A DNA stretch of 64,000 nucleotides from Enoplolaimus lenunculus. Its lineage: Eukaryota; Nematoda; Enoplea; Enoplida; Thoracostomopsidae. Positions 43,589-56,238 of this stretch are shown here, piece after piece. The DNA lies in the NCBI GenBank assembly GCA_030248215.1, contig JASANG010001046.1, positions 62,001 to 126,000 of the forward strand, in the 5' to 3' direction. Under the pieces are notes generated by a model. It worked only from the letters and a program-made list of their open reading frames with translations. It searched no databases and was not told where the DNA came from. Position numbers and translations under genes: made by a program. The stretch's first letter is position 1, and each line of letters opens with the position of its first letter.

Positions 43589-45286
43589 TCATGATTCAAG
43601 CGAAGACGTTCCGGGACCATGTGTTGCTGAAAAAAACAATATATTTCTAATAATTTGCGGGTATACCGGTATCATTGTCTAGCCGGATTGCTTACAACCC
43701 GGAAACAACTGATGCGGAATCTGAGGCGTAACATTTGTACCACAATTTTACACTCACTACGCTGAGATTAAACTGTCAAAAATTGAATTGTTGCTAAATT
43801 ATTAACTAAAAGCCTGTCATTAACTAGTGTAGGATCTTCGGCCTTTACAAAAAATCATATGGTGTGCACGTCGTATAGAAAGAATTGTTTACAAGATTTT
43901 AAAATTTGTAAGTTGTCTTTTGTTTACAACGTGATTCTTATTACAAAGCAAAGTAATATTTATGATGGTAAATTTAGCTAGGGAATGTTCGCATGCCGTT
44001 GGATTGAAGTTTTTTGTATAACCCCATACAAACCATCTCGCCCCATCAGAAAAGTAAACAGAATTTTCAAATAGATTCGTTCAAAAATTAAATAATTTCG
44101 TTTTTGTTCGGCAGATGGGTGAACTCCTGATGGATAAACCGGAAACAATTATTTTGTCGTTCTCATAAAACACTGAATAGCCGTTATGGTACCAATAGTA
44201 GTATTATAAACGTGCTATTGCGAATTTATTCGATTCTATACATAGCTGGAGTTTAGAAAATGTACGATCGGTAGGAAAATTTCGGCTGTCCTTTGAGCCG
44301 TTACTAAGCAACCACGACATACGGACCAAGTCGAATCTTGGCATCGGCTACAAATAGCTGAATACATATTGAACATACACAATGAAGCAGCTTTTCCATC
44401 ACAGGCAACAATTTTCACTTTATCCGCAAACGCGAATTCTTGAGACTCTTTGAACTCAACATTTTTCATAACAAACGTCCACACGTTGTCACAAAATCGA
44501 TAAGTCTCTAGATATTCTGCCTAAAAGTTCAAAATCTAGCGCGTTAAGCTGGTGATTTATAATATCGTGCCTGCTTTATTTATTATAGAAATTAATCATG
44601 GAACAACAAAAATATAATAGATCGATACAAACTTTTAACATTGTGCTAAAATTTTTAGCAGGACACCTAATTAAGCACATTTGAACAAACTTCGAAAAGT
44701 GTTGAAAAATGCACAAAGTTCGCTGCTGTTAAAAATGAAACAATAATTATTAATAATGCTTCCGCTAAAACTTATATATGTTTTAAAACTATCTATACCA
44801 TTGTATCTAAATCACAGATTTCAGACTTATGTCAATTATTAAGAATGTTTTCACTGAGACACGTATGACTTCTTCACAAAGAGCAGTATGTGGTTTAAAA
44901 TTACGGAAAGCTTTCTACCAATACGCACTTTAAAATTAAGGCGAGCTTTCACTCTTGTTGCCAGAGCCTTGTTAATGCACTTATCGAACGCCGACATCAC
45001 TTTTAATGCGAGTGCAGGAGTGATTGCGTCATTCTGAAAGTATATTATATAACATCTATACACAGCCTTTATTATATGCATAGCCAAGTACGAAAACAAT
45101 ATTGATATAAATTTTCGTATAAAGTGTACACAGAAACACCTCCATAGAAAGTGGTTTATGCAGTCCTGCCAAGTAAATATGTATATATTTCGATTTGCAC
45201 AAAAGTTTACATACCTGTATCAGCTCGTCCAAACTTTCCTGCAGCGTAGTTCCTAGAGTGGTACTGCGATACATTTGATAGGCCAT
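43589..45286 (-). CDS. GTF2A2: Transcription initiation factor IIA gamma subunit, 4 exons, 118 aa
   Basis: Small subunit of TFIIA, which stabilises TBP on the TATA box. Exons, minus strand: 45215-45286 (ATG), 44929-45033, 44379-44520, 43589-43626 (stop). All phases agree. The protein opens [20 protein letters not shown], continues [20 protein letters not shown] (N-terminal helical bundle) and [17 protein letters not shown] with [11 protein letters not shown] (C-terminal beta-barrel), and ends GPGTSSLES. It is nearly collinear with human GTF2A2 (109 aa). The terminal 38-bp exon is chosen because the donor GTATGT at 44378 and acceptor at 43627 join in phase. Read-through of exon 3 would instead add about 48 unrelated residues. 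Confidence 0.95.
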
Positions 45287-45380
45287 TTTACAATATATAT
45301 AAATTCTTATACACTAAAATTCTTTTACAACTCACAAATAACGTAAACTAGCGGTACAAATGAACATATCTTATGAGTAC

Positions 45381-45757
45381 GGTGCAACCAGAATTACAAT
45401 TTACCGGAACCGGTTTTGCAAATTTTAGCGAAACCGGAAAGCGAAAAATGCATGCCACCACATTGTTCATTTTAATTTTCTTTTTTCCTGTATTATTGTA
45501 AAATTAACCTTAGTTGAATATAGATATTGACTTAATCTGCTGTATTTTAGATTTTCCTTATCCACTGAAGTGAAATGTTCTTTCGACGACGGTTTATTTT
45601 CGACGATTATCAAGGTTTATATACTATACTAATTAAATCTATTTCATTTTTCTTGTCCCTAATTGAACAAGCTGCATTAAAAAGCTTATGAACGATTAGC
45701 AAATATAAAAACGCCCAAAATTTAATACTGAATCGAAATACTGGTTGCATTCTGCTT
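45381..45757. repeat. Decayed CCGG-type hAT-like MITE
   Basis: Begins GTGCAACCAGAATTACAATT with ACCGGAACCGG just inside, and ends ATACTGGTTGCATTCTGC. It has the terminal pattern of 41025-41429 with many changes. A further single end (CAGGGTTCAACCGGATATTC) begins at 45779. Confidence 0.5.
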
Positions 45758-46379
45758 ATCAAATCATTACGTAGAACAGGGTTCAACCGGATATTCGGCT
45801 ACGGCGAAAAATTGACATTTAGCTCCGTTACTTTAACTTGCTGGATGTTTCAAAAAATTGAAACCATCACTCGTATTTATGCCAACTGCCATGGAACTGA
45901 TTGACTTGCCGACTACGGGTCATGGATCGACGTCTAGCGACAAGAGGAGATGTAGATACAGCAGGCATATTACCTAGCAAGGGGACTGTCCACCTGAGAT
46001 CACATCCATTCCATTGACTGTACAAACGCTGTCGAATTGCCTTTGTACTATCTTCCAGTTTCCTACCCCGTTATAGCTTCAATTTCTGTACAAATCTACA
46101 CACCTATACATATCAACTTAGCCAAATCGGACGCACAACCGTTGGGGCAGTTTGTAATGTATGTTTTATAGCTCATAAACTCTTACTGCATTTTTACATC
46201 GAGCACCCTTCAATTCCATTCTATGTATAACCACGGGTGCAATTTCACAGAATTCAATGAAAATGTGAAATTTAGGACCACTGTGTGACATGCAGATGTA
46301 TGGAGGCCAATAATAACCTCATGCTGATGCTGTGCATCGATAAAATCACTGCTGCATATGTAGCGCCTTCAAATGCAGC

Positions 46380-46900
46380 AGACGGTCGACACAGATAGTC
46401 GCCGAAAATGCAGTTGGAGAGGCGGGCTGCGTGGCGCAGTGGTAAAGTGTTCGCTTAAGGATCCGTCGGCTGAGAGTTCTATCCCCGCTCTAGCCCGCTT
46501 TTCCAGTTGCTTAGTCCAAAGGTCTGATGTCCCGGTTCCTACCTAGACTGACATGGGGGCTACGCCGTGAGCGCAATGGTAAACTGCCGCGCTATGAACA
46601 CGGTATCCAGTCGAAAATAGGATGGGCGGTCAAGGGACGACCTTGTTGAAAATAAGGGCATGTAAGCATGTGAGACATGCTTGTCCTGGTGCATACGCAA
46701 TAAATGCAATGCACATTGCGTTGTACGGTCGACAGATAGTCGACGAAAAATGCAGCTGGAGAGGCGGGCTGCGTGGCGCAGTGGTTGAGTGTTCGCTTAA
46801 GGATCCGTAGGCTGAGAGTGCTATCCCCGCTCTAGCCCGCTTTTCCAGCTGCTTAGTAGAAAGTTCTGATGTCCCGGTTCCTACCTAGACTGACAACTGT
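46380..46900 (+). repeat. tRNA-derived SINE, two head copies in tandem
   Basis: The stretch GGCGGGCTGCGTGGCGCAGT (46421 and 46765) is followed by GTTCGCTTAAGGATCCGT and a CTATCCCCGCTCTAGCC box-B-like end, resembling a tRNA-Leu head. Each copy ends GATGTCCCGGTTCCTACCTA. Between the copies, 46560-46740 holds another tRNA-like GTGAGCGCAATGGTAAAC start and a body with GCATGTAAGCATGTGAGACA. A reverse-strand relative is at 59215-59520. Confidence 0.7.
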
Positions 46901-47977
46901 TAAAACGCTAGCTATGGAAATATTAGTTTAGATCGGAACATATCAATTGCAGGTATAGACATTACCTAAACCTGCCTGTCAGCAAAACCTTATTTTGAGT
47001 GAACAACATCAAAAAAGCCCCTTACGTGGATGCAGCACACTGCCTCAACTAACTATGTTTGTAATTGGTGAGTTTTAAATATAACAGTGACTGGGCGATT
47101 TCAAACTAGTTGAGAACGGAAAACGAAACAAAAATGTATTTATAACCCTTATTAATAATAATGAATCTATTTATTGATTTATGCGTCAATTGTTTGGCAG
47201 GAACTACTCAGTAGACCAATCTTAAAGCAGAAAGACAAAATAAATGTAAATATTGTAAATTAAATTTCGTAGCTAGTTGTATTTAGTCAGTGTTAACTAA
47301 TTGTAATAGCATATTACAACACGAAGTGGTAGGGATGTACTATGCATTGCATTGCATAATAATTATAATTGTACGCGCGTGTTTAGAGGTAAAAAGAAGT
47401 GCATATACTGCTTGTGAAATTCAGGACTGACGCTTGGAATATAAACGGCATGGTATATTTTCAGAAAAGTCAAGCTTGTGGTCTATAGTTTACAGCTTTA
47501 GCTTATATACAAGATTACGTGATCAAAAGTTGGTACATTGAATGTCAGTACAAATCTATGTTTGGTAGTTTCGTGTTGCCCGTACCATTTGTATACACTG
47601 CCTGTCGTGGATTAATTATAAGCAAAAGTATGAAGTTAACAAATACCTACTTTCTTAAATTCGTTCAGCATAGGTTTTAAACCAGCTTCATTTCCAATAA
47701 AGCTATATTCAAGCAACTTGTGCATCAGATATGAACTTTTGCTCTCATGCTTGGGTACTATTTTATGTATGATGCTGCTGCTTAGGTAGGCTTAAGGTTT
47801 AGCACTGTACGGAATAATGGAAAAAATTACAGCGACAGCTAGGGATGGTTGTAAAACGCTAATTGGCTGACTGTGGACATCTTATTGGTTTATACCAGAT
47901 TTGGGAACGGGACCTGCATATAAATTTTTTACAATAGCGGACATATTTTCAATGTTTCAGAGCTCTTGAGCTCAGTG

Positions 47978-50900
47978 ATGGGGACTACGTCTAAGCTAGA
48001 TCTGATTAGAAGTATTATACCGTCTTCAGATCCCGGTTCACATAAAGGTCAACGTGGCCGCATTGGAATTGTCGGCGGCTCTATTGAGTATGGTTTTAGT
48101 TTAACTCCGAGAATTGTATTTCTTAAGTATTCTACATATATACTAAATTGGTTTAGTGTTTGCAGAAAGTCTTATTTCTGCTTTTGGTTCGACTTCGATA
48201 TTGACAAGACGAGAACCACAAACTTACGACAGTTTTGTTCAAGCTTAACAAATATATATAAATACATATGTATACGTGTTTCAAAGTACACATATTTTAT
48301 TGAAATTGCGTTTACGTATATTGTGATTCCGCTTTCATCTGAAATTTTATTACTAAACACCGTAGCGTTTTCATCATTTTTTGTTCTTGCGTTCCTCATT
48401 AAGATGACATTATTCAATGATTCAGAGGCATTCAGCGTGTTTTGATTTGTTAATTGTTGGTTTTTCGTATGTGTTTGTTGTTACGCTGCTATCACATTAC
48501 AGTGCTATCTTTTCAAAACTTGACATTCTAAACCAGGTTGGGTTTTTCCTGATTTAACGCGAACCGTATATGCGTATTTAATTACCCATGTGTACGAGTG
48601 GGTATCTAAATTACGTCAATATTTGAAATTAATTTGTGTGAGTAATGGTTCGCAGCTAACAACGAGTGCAGTTTGGTATGATCCAATGATTTTCTTTTTT
48701 GAATGCACTTATTTTTTGTTTTAGATATACTGGTGCTCCTTACTTTTCTGCTGCAGCAGCCATGAAAACAGTTGGTATTTGTTAGTTTCGTTTTGTAACC
48801 ATTTCATACGTACTTGTGTGCGATTGGGTATTTTTACTTTATTCTACAAAAGCTGGCATTGAGTTTTACAGTTGGTTTTTGACCGCGAAAACCCTTAACA
48901 TAAATATGTAAGGTTTTGGTAGTGCAGGAATCCTGGTGCAAATCGGAACTGGATTACACTTAATTGGAATTGGAACGGCAAATTTATATCGGCATCGGAA
49001 GCGGAATCGAAACTACAAATTTTGTTCTATGCGGATAATTTGTATTAACAAGTATAATATTGATTTTGGGTGTCTGTTGGCTGGAAACTATTCTCAGAAA
49101 CGTCGCATGAACGAATTAGCAATCACGTTTGGAATATACTTACAGCATCAAAAATGAAGAATGAAAAGTGTTATGTTTAAAACATATTAATTATATACGA
49201 TAAGCTTCAACAGTTGAGTTAGCTAAAAATAATATTTTTTTACTATTGTGTAATTTTAAGGGCGCTGACTTAGCTTATTTGATATGTCCACACGAGGCTG
49301 CGCCGGTGATTAAATGCTATGATCCAGATCTCATTGTACATCCTTTATTGTAAGTTGTAACAATTCATAGCTTATGACATATGTTTTGAACGTCTGCAGT
49401 TAGATGGTTTTATACCAGTAGGTAGTATGGCGACGTGATTGGGTTTAGCACAGGTGCGTACAGTACGAAACCATACTTTTCCGTTACTACTATTTTGGGG
49501 ATTTATCATGTTGTACGCTGTGCGAAATTTATCTTTTATTTCCATGTAATTTTAGAAATATCGAACATGAGACACGCCAAGTTTCGGCAACGGTTTTGGA
49601 TAAAATCAACTCTATCGTGCAAACTTGGCATTCCGTTGTTATTGGACCCGGGCTGGGACGAGTAGATGAGTCCAAACTGCTTCTAGATTCAATCATATCT
49701 ATTGCAAAGGAAAGAAATATTCCGATGGTGATAGATGCTGTAAGTTTGATCGAGCCTTTATAATAATGTTAGGGATAGACGAAACAAGAACGTAATAATG
49801 GGACTTTCCATCATCATCATCATTGTTATTATTTTTTATATTGTTATAATTATTATTACTATTATTACGTGTTGTGGTTATTATTATTATTATACTGCGA
49901 ACAAAATGTGCCATCTGATGCTCAATCATGCATTGACGGATATTTAAACTATAGGTGTTGTATCTGACTGTAGCTTCGTCTGAATACTTCCAAAATTTTA
50001 TATTCAAGCAAGCCAAGCGAGCTGGTCTGCTTTGAATTGGGTCTTTTACTGTTTAGTATTCCGATTTATTTCAATAATATTTTTAACCAAAGTTTACTTA
50101 AACTCCTATTCATTTTCTGTCTTGTTCCAGTATTCAATACTAATTTTTATACAATTTTCGGCGGATTCTTAATTGCTTTGTTGCAAAAGTTAAAGTTATG
50201 TATTTTGTGCCATATCTTGTGTGGAAAAGTTGTATCACTCGCACGGCGTTTCATAGAATCCTTCAATAACAGTTGAGCGCAGTAACATTTAGGTAAAATG
50301 GTAGCGTCCTGTTCAATTAATAAGAGGGCCGTTTATCAGTAATCTGATTGGCTAGATTGCTAGTCTATCTTGTTTAGGATGGGCTGTGGTTTGTAACAAA
50401 AGATCTCGATATGGTACGTGGGTATTCAAAAGCGATCCTGACACCTAATGTAATGGAGTTCGATAGAATGTACAAGGCTGCGGTGAGTGTCTGCATGTGG
50501 TAATTAAATACAAATAATATGTTAATCATAAATTGTTAGACTTGCAGCTTATTAACTTGAAGAGTTGTTTGCGCTTGTATTAATCAGCGTTCGTATCACT
50601 TTCGTGTGATTAAAGGTGTACGGTCTCTAATACAATACTTAAGGTGCAGTAAATTCAGCATATTGTTTCATCTGGGTGTTTGCTTCAGTTCGACAAGGAG
50701 CCTGATACCAAAGGCGGGTCTGGTGAAAATGTATGCGAGCTTTCAAAGATACTGGGTGTAGTGGTTATTAGAAAAGGACAAGTCGACATCATTTCGGACG
50801 GTACTCAAAGTCAGTTTATAATAATTTGAATTTTTTGTTTTAATGCTTCATTTCATCGTATTGTTCATAAGTTTCTGTATTTATGATCGATAGGAATCAT

Positions 50901-51927
50901 CCATCGGTCGTCGTAATCCATGTTAACAAAATGGCAGAAACACGAGCATCCCAGTGGCCAAATCCTCTAAGAGTCATTGCATTCGTAGCTTTTGTTGTAT
51001 TTTTAAACTTTATGAACCATTTTTGATAGCGAAGTCCAATTGATTGGTGTATTCATATATTATATTTTGTACTGAAACTATTTATATAAAGTTATTATTT
51101 CGTTTAGTAATGTCATTGTTGTAAAGGACATGGTATACTCTCTTTGAACTTGAATATATTTTGTATGCAGTTTGTTATTTGGTATAATGCTTTAATGATA
51201 GTCTTCTGACTTGGTTTTGAATGCTACTCCTTGTTTTTTGAGGGGATTTTTTTATTTTAGCGATAGAATGTGACCGTGAAGGAAGCGCACGTCGTTGTGG
51301 AGGTCAAGGAGATTTGTTGTCTGGTGCTTTGGGCACTTTCTCTTATTGGGCGATGAAATCAAGGTCGCCTGATACAGAAGAGTTAGTTTGGTGCATCCAG
51401 TTGCCCTTTTCAATTTTTAACTTATATATACGAACTATCAATACAACAGCTGTTGTATTATGGTTTATATGCGCATATCTGATGCAATTTGTGATTAATA
51501 TATTGAGAAAACGAAAGAAATAATGCTAAAGTGCACCGTTTGTTTTAGAATAACTCAACTGTTAACTGAACATCATGTCCGGTCTCGTTAGTACGAAACT
51601 AGATTTGCATAATCATTCATTTGCAATACACTTGACAGTGGTACTGTAATGGCTTATCGCTTACCAATGATAGTCAGTGTTTTGGAATGGGTGCTACGTT
51701 TCAGCACTCAAACTGCGTCGGTAACGAATAAATGCTTCGATAAATTATCTCCGTTAATGGTGGCATCGTTTGCTGCGTGCAATTTAACAAGAGAATGCAA
51801 TCGTGTTGCGTTTCACACTCATCGCAATGGAGCAATACTTGCTGACTCAATCACAACGAAAGATATGATTGATGTTATTCATGTTGCAAAAGCAAAACTA
51901 TTGCAATATAGCTCAAGCACTGTGTGA
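47978..51927 (+). CDS. NAXD: ATP-dependent NAD(P)H-hydrate dehydratase, 8 exons, 332 aa
   Basis: Metabolite-repair enzyme of the ribokinase-like fold that dehydrates S-NAD(P)HX using ATP. Exons: 47978-48087, 48725-48770, 49261-49349, 49556-49739, 50378-50482, 50689-50809, 51261-51381, 51705-51927. All in phase, stop TGA. Signatures: [12 protein letters not shown] (N-terminal nucleotide-fold motif), [61 protein letters not shown], and [17 protein letters not shown] with the catalytic Asp. It ends about where human NAXD does. With the ATG at 47978 the protein has no mitochondrial presequence. The open frame extends back to an AG at 47960, so an upstream exon or trans-spliced leader could exist. 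Confidence 0.95.
48925..49030. repeat. Partial CCGG/GGAATCGG-type MITE in NAXD intron 2
   Basis: Starts CAGGAATCCTGGTGCAAATC and matches the left end of the 1435 element (GGAACTGGATTAYAC, GGAATYGGAAC). The remainder runs toward GATTTTGGGTGTCTGTTGGC, also shared with 1565-1590; no right terminus was found. Confidence 0.5.
49809..49892. repeat. ATT/ATC trinucleotide microsatellite in NAXD intron 4
   Basis: Imperfect run of ATC, ATT and ACT triplets. The Asn-rich reverse-strand frame over it is only a shadow of the repeat. Confidence 0.8.
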
Positions 51928-52100
51928 CACGCTGTTCACAATAATTTTAGCAATATTGCTCTTACTCTTATTGTTGATTATGACTATCGTAACGATTGCT
52001 AAAATTTTGGCTTAGGTTTTCAAGTGATTATTGCTCAATGTTTCCAGAATAGATAATACGAGATCTTACAGCAGATCAGTAAGCAGCGCATTTGTGTGTC

Positions 52101-52398
52101 TATCGTATGCCAATCTGCTATTCAGGCCAATTACCAATTGGAGAGTCCAATCTGCTAGTTGAACCAAATAGCAGTTTGGCCTAGGCAAATTTGCGATTGT
52201 GAGATTACGCAAAACTACAGTGATGTAGTACCAACGCTGATTGATTGGTTAACGGTATTGCGTCTGTCCAAATAATCAAATCTGATTGGTTCATTAGTAC
52301 AGTAGCAGTTTAGCCCATGCGACACTGCTATTACATAAAATAGCAGATTGGCCTAGGCCAATTAGTAATTGGCCTGAACAGCAGACTGGTATACGATA
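52101..52398. mobile_element. Inverted-repeat MITE with ~40-bp termini
   Basis: The left arm starts TATCGTATGCCAATCTGCTA and continues TTCAGGCCAATTACCAATTGG. The right arm is its inverse, starting CCAATTAGTAATTGGCCTGA and ending CTGGTATACGATA. Inside, AATAGCAGTTTGGCCTAGGC and AATAGCAGATTGGCCTAGGC repeat. About 298 bp; no clear target duplication. Confidence 0.75.
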
Positions 52399-53554
52399 TA
52401 CACCATTAAGAGGCTAGCTAATGTTTAAATTTCTTTAGTGCTTCGTGGAACTCAAGACCTTGTGGGTTTATTGAAACTGGAATTATTAATAAGTAACTAT
52501 TATTAGGTATAATTTTTATAAAAGTTTTCTTTAATTACGATTTGCCTTTTTATTTCTGGTTGCCTTATTTGTCTGATTACGGTCATTTCCATTTTCTGAT
52601 TTGTGACATTATACCCAAGGGAGTCCGTGTTTGGCTAGATAAATAAATAGTTTGAACGCAAGCGTACTGTATGCCCGCATAACTGACTCGCAAAAACGAT
52701 CTGTGTCTTACTTTTCGATAATGACTGTTATAAAAATGTTATGCTTTATAAGCTCGTCCAAAAATTAGCTGGCATTTCCAACCATTACTGCTTGCTAAGT
52801 AGTAATGGCAAAACGGTGTCTGTTTTTTCTTGATACTTACATGTGTTTTTGGTGTCTTTTCCGATACGAAATGAATTTTCATGCAAAACATTTTCTTTTG
52901 TGGCAATCAGGGTGAATACGGACAGTTGAAATAACGGTAACGGGCTGTGATCAAAATAAAGTGTAAAAGTTTCAAAAATGTTTTATATTTCTACCAACAC
53001 AAGTGGTGCATAAATTTACCGGTCGTTCAAACATTTCAAAGAATAAGTGCCGGATGCATCGAAATTTGTAAGATATTGAATGAATTTCACCAATTTTTAC
53101 CGGAAACTGATATCCGGATATACACTGGTAGCAATGTTTTACGAATAACAACCACAATATCTCATGTTTGATTATTTCGTCATTTCTTATGTTTTTGTTT
53201 TCGCACATTGTTTTATAAGTAAAGTTGTCTGTGATGTTTGTTTTCATTTTGGATCAATTATAGTGGGCGTAGTCATGGTTATCCCATAGCAGAGAGCGAC
53301 TGGAGGTGTAAACTACCGAAGTGGGAGGTTAAAGCTGGAGGTGGGAAGTCTGGCTCAGGCTTAATTCGCCTTCCGTGACGTTTTGGTACATGGCCTAAGT
53401 ACGGATCATAAATAGTACTTTATTATAAGCATAGTCTGAAGTTTAAGTCTCAAAACAACAAAGATTACTAATAACTGTTTACATCTCAATAATGGGCCGA
53501 TGTTTTTATAATATATGCGTGGTATGTTCTTGGTGCATGGTAAGTTATAATAGT

Positions 53555-53770
53555 TGAACTGGAGGTCTCGCTCCGGCTGGAAATCTAACTACGGTACAAT
53601 TTTTAACGCAGTTTCGGTAGGAGAATTTTTCCAGCAGTTTCGGTAGAGGAATTTTTTCCGGCAGTTTCGGTAGGGGAGTTTTTTCCGGCAGTTTCGATAG
53701 GGGATTTTCCCGCACTTTTATATTTTTAGTTTCACCTATTGCAAATTTTGTCGACCTCCGGCTCTGGTTT
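53555..53770. repeat. CCGG-type element with ~30-bp minisatellite
   Basis: A unit like TCCGGCAGTTTCGGTAGGGG is repeated three to four times (53610-53710). It lies between CTCGCTCCGGCTGG and CGACCTCCGGCTCTGG, which look like the subterminal zones of the 6377 family. The reverse-strand frame reading PLPKLPEK repeatedly is explained by the tandem unit. Confidence 0.6.
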
Positions 53771-55532
53771 TGTTCAGCTTCTGTGGTTGATATAACATGT
53801 TCCGTTGACATTTCGCTTTTCCCACCATTATTGGCTCATAAAGCAGGTGGCGCCCGCTGGACGGGCAATAAAAATATCAGTTAACGTCTCTTAATCGAGC
53901 ACAGAATTTGTTAAGTCTCGGTCAAATGGTCTATCGGCTTACTGTTAATTGAAATGCGTAATCCAATCAAACCCGTAGGTACAAGAGACGTCAACTATAA
54001 ATACTCACATGTTGCCGTTGTTTGTTATATTGGCGATATGGCTGTATTTATGTCATGACTATGACAAAGGGTTGTTTGGCCGGAAAAAATGGTTTTTCCA
54101 TTTTGTCCCGAGGGGGGTGGAAGAAAATGGAAAAATATTAAATGATTCTTAAATGTAATTTGCAACTAAATATGATATAAAATAACGTTTTCAGATGACA
54201 TGTAACTAATTCACATGTAACACATTAACAGTGACCATGTGTATAAGCCCACCAGGACACATTATATGTTCTAAAAGAGCGAAAATTGCAGCATATTAAA
54301 ACATAAATGGATTTCAGTATTCATACTCAGTGTTTTCAAGATTTGTCAACAGTGATTAAACTGAACAAAATCTGTCTCGTGAACAGCGTGTCGTTTTTCT
54401 TTTTTTCTGTGGAATGTTGTGTTTCAACGTTTGCTACATTTTGAGCTGTCAGACGACCAAACCTGAACTTTGTTGTAAAAAGGATTTGGTAGTTTACACG
54501 CCCACTCAATCCAGAATGCAAATTTATAACCTTAGCTATGGTGGTGCACCAATAGGTTTCGTTGCTTGCTTTGGGTTAATATTTTAGTTTGTATTTTGTG
54601 AACGAATCTGGTTCTGTTTGTATTCAGTTATTTGTGGTTTGGCTGTAGAGAAAATTTGAATCAGGTTTTTAAGGTTATAGATTTTAACAATATATATTTG
54701 GCAATATAGAATACCGGAGCCAGAGCCGGATGTAGATTTCTTGCCGGAACCGGATATGCGGTCTTATCCTGCTTCAAGGCAGCAACTTTAAAGTGGAAAA
54801 TGTATAGGTTTTAAATTTTGTGTTTACGGAAACACGTTAACTGAAAGCATAGTTTTTTGGTTCAATTCACTTGCTTTCGATTGTTTAGTTTAATTTGTAA
54901 CTCAACCAAGTTTGCCAAGCTACTTGCTTGGTTTCGTTGCTTTTATGTTGTTTTGTACCTCCACTCAACTCATGTCGTGCCCTGCCCATTGCTTTGCAAG
55001 CTAGGCCATGGTCGCTAAAAGTTTACGCCTAATAATACTGCATTATTTTGGAGAATTCATTAAGTTTTTGGGTTAGGTCTTCAGAAAGTTAAGTGAGTTG
55101 ATCATCATGGCTCTTTTATTTTCGGTTATATATTATTTAATTTTAGTATGTTTGAAGTTTGTTTTTTGTGATTTATGGCAAACTGAATTATTTATTGTCT
55201 GAGAGTGTTTTTCCTGTGAATTAGCGGACAATCAAAGTTTTGTCGCTGGTAAGGTTCATACCTTTTAGTGCTATGGTGTACTGTGTGTTGTGGTTGAAAC
55301 AGGACAGCGTGCTTGAAATAGGAGGAACAATTATGATAGGGTATTCCTATGGAAGGAGGAATTGCGTTGCTAAATGTGGGAAGCTTAAAAATAACTGTTT
55401 CGAAAAACTATAGTATTTCTCGCGGGTCCCCGAAAGAGAAATCTGAATTAATGCATAACTATCCATGTATGTAGAATGTTTAGTCGGGTGCGGATTAGCA
55501 AAGCCTGTCGAACTAGAAACCGTAGAAACTAC

Positions 55533-55728
55533 TAGTGATGAGCCGATAGCAAAATTTTAGCCAATGCCGTGCCGATACCCACGTCGACCCTTTGAAATTT
55601 TGCCGATTCCGATGCTGACATTAATTTTAATGCATGACGCTTATCGGCAATTTTTTGCAGTGCTGACACTGATTTTCGCGAAAAATGCCGACATCACCGA
55701 CGCCGAATTGTAGGCGCATCCCTACAAG
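55533..55728. repeat. GATGAGCCGATA-type MITE
   Basis: Starts near AGTGATGAGCCGATAGC and ends GTAGGCGCATCCCTAC. The interior has GCCGATACC and TGCCGATTCCGATGC units and an inverse TTATCGGCAATTTTTTGC. Terminal match is partial, so ends are approximate. Confidence 0.5.
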
Positions 55729-55789
55729 CTATTTTTTGTTCAAAATAGAATTATGCAGGAATACTGCATTTATTATTTTCCATGCTCAA

Positions 55790-56238
55790 TGTGCAACAGG
55801 AATTACAAAATGCCAAAACCGGAGCCGGAAAGCGAAAAAATACCGCAACCGGGGCTGGAACCGGAATGTGAAAATTTTCTGTTACCGTAAAATTCGGTTG
55901 TAAGCAATAAACAAACCCTTGCTAACGGTACTGCGCCAAATTTGTTACTAATTTTTGTGTATGTCAGGCCTCCACTTTTACCACGCACAAAATTTACCCT
56001 CAGTGATGGGCGATTCTAACCTTTTTCTTATTTCTTTTTGTTCGCAAACCTTGAATTCGTTAAGTTTAAACCGAAGTACGACACAATTTGAAAACTCGGC
56101 AATACACACTTTTGCCAGTTTTTTTTTCTTAAATTTCCAAATTAGAAAAAATTCCAGTAAATTCGTGTGAAAAAACCGTATCTAGTGAAGAATGCCGGAT
56201 TTCTCTACCTGATTCGTAATTCCGGTTGCACCTTGAAT
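55790..56238. repeat. Decayed CCGG-type hAT-like MITE
   Basis: Left GTGCAACAGGAATTACAAAA with AAAACCGGAGCCGGAAAG inside; right CGTAATTCCGGTTGCACCTTG. Same terminal logic as 41025-41429. Confidence 0.6.

Larger units (their letters stand above)
45287..47977. other. Region between GTF2A2 and NAXD
   Basis: No gene seen. The GTF2A2 and NAXD starts face away from each other across 2.7 kb holding a CCGG-type MITE (45381-45757) and a SINE-like doublet (46380-46900). Either promoter may be here; none is evident. Confidence 0.45.

Noticed and set aside
44236-44378. C-terminal extension of GTF2A2 by reading through exon 3
   Set aside because: A GTATGT donor leads in phase to a 38-bp last exon that restores a family-like length and tail.
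49699-50016. Minus-strand Asn/Asp-rich 105-aa frame
   Set aside because: Antisense of an ATT/ATC microsatellite in a NAXD intron.
53545-53811. Minus-strand frame with PLPKLPEK repeats
   Set aside because: Explained by a 30-bp minisatellite in a CCGG-type element.
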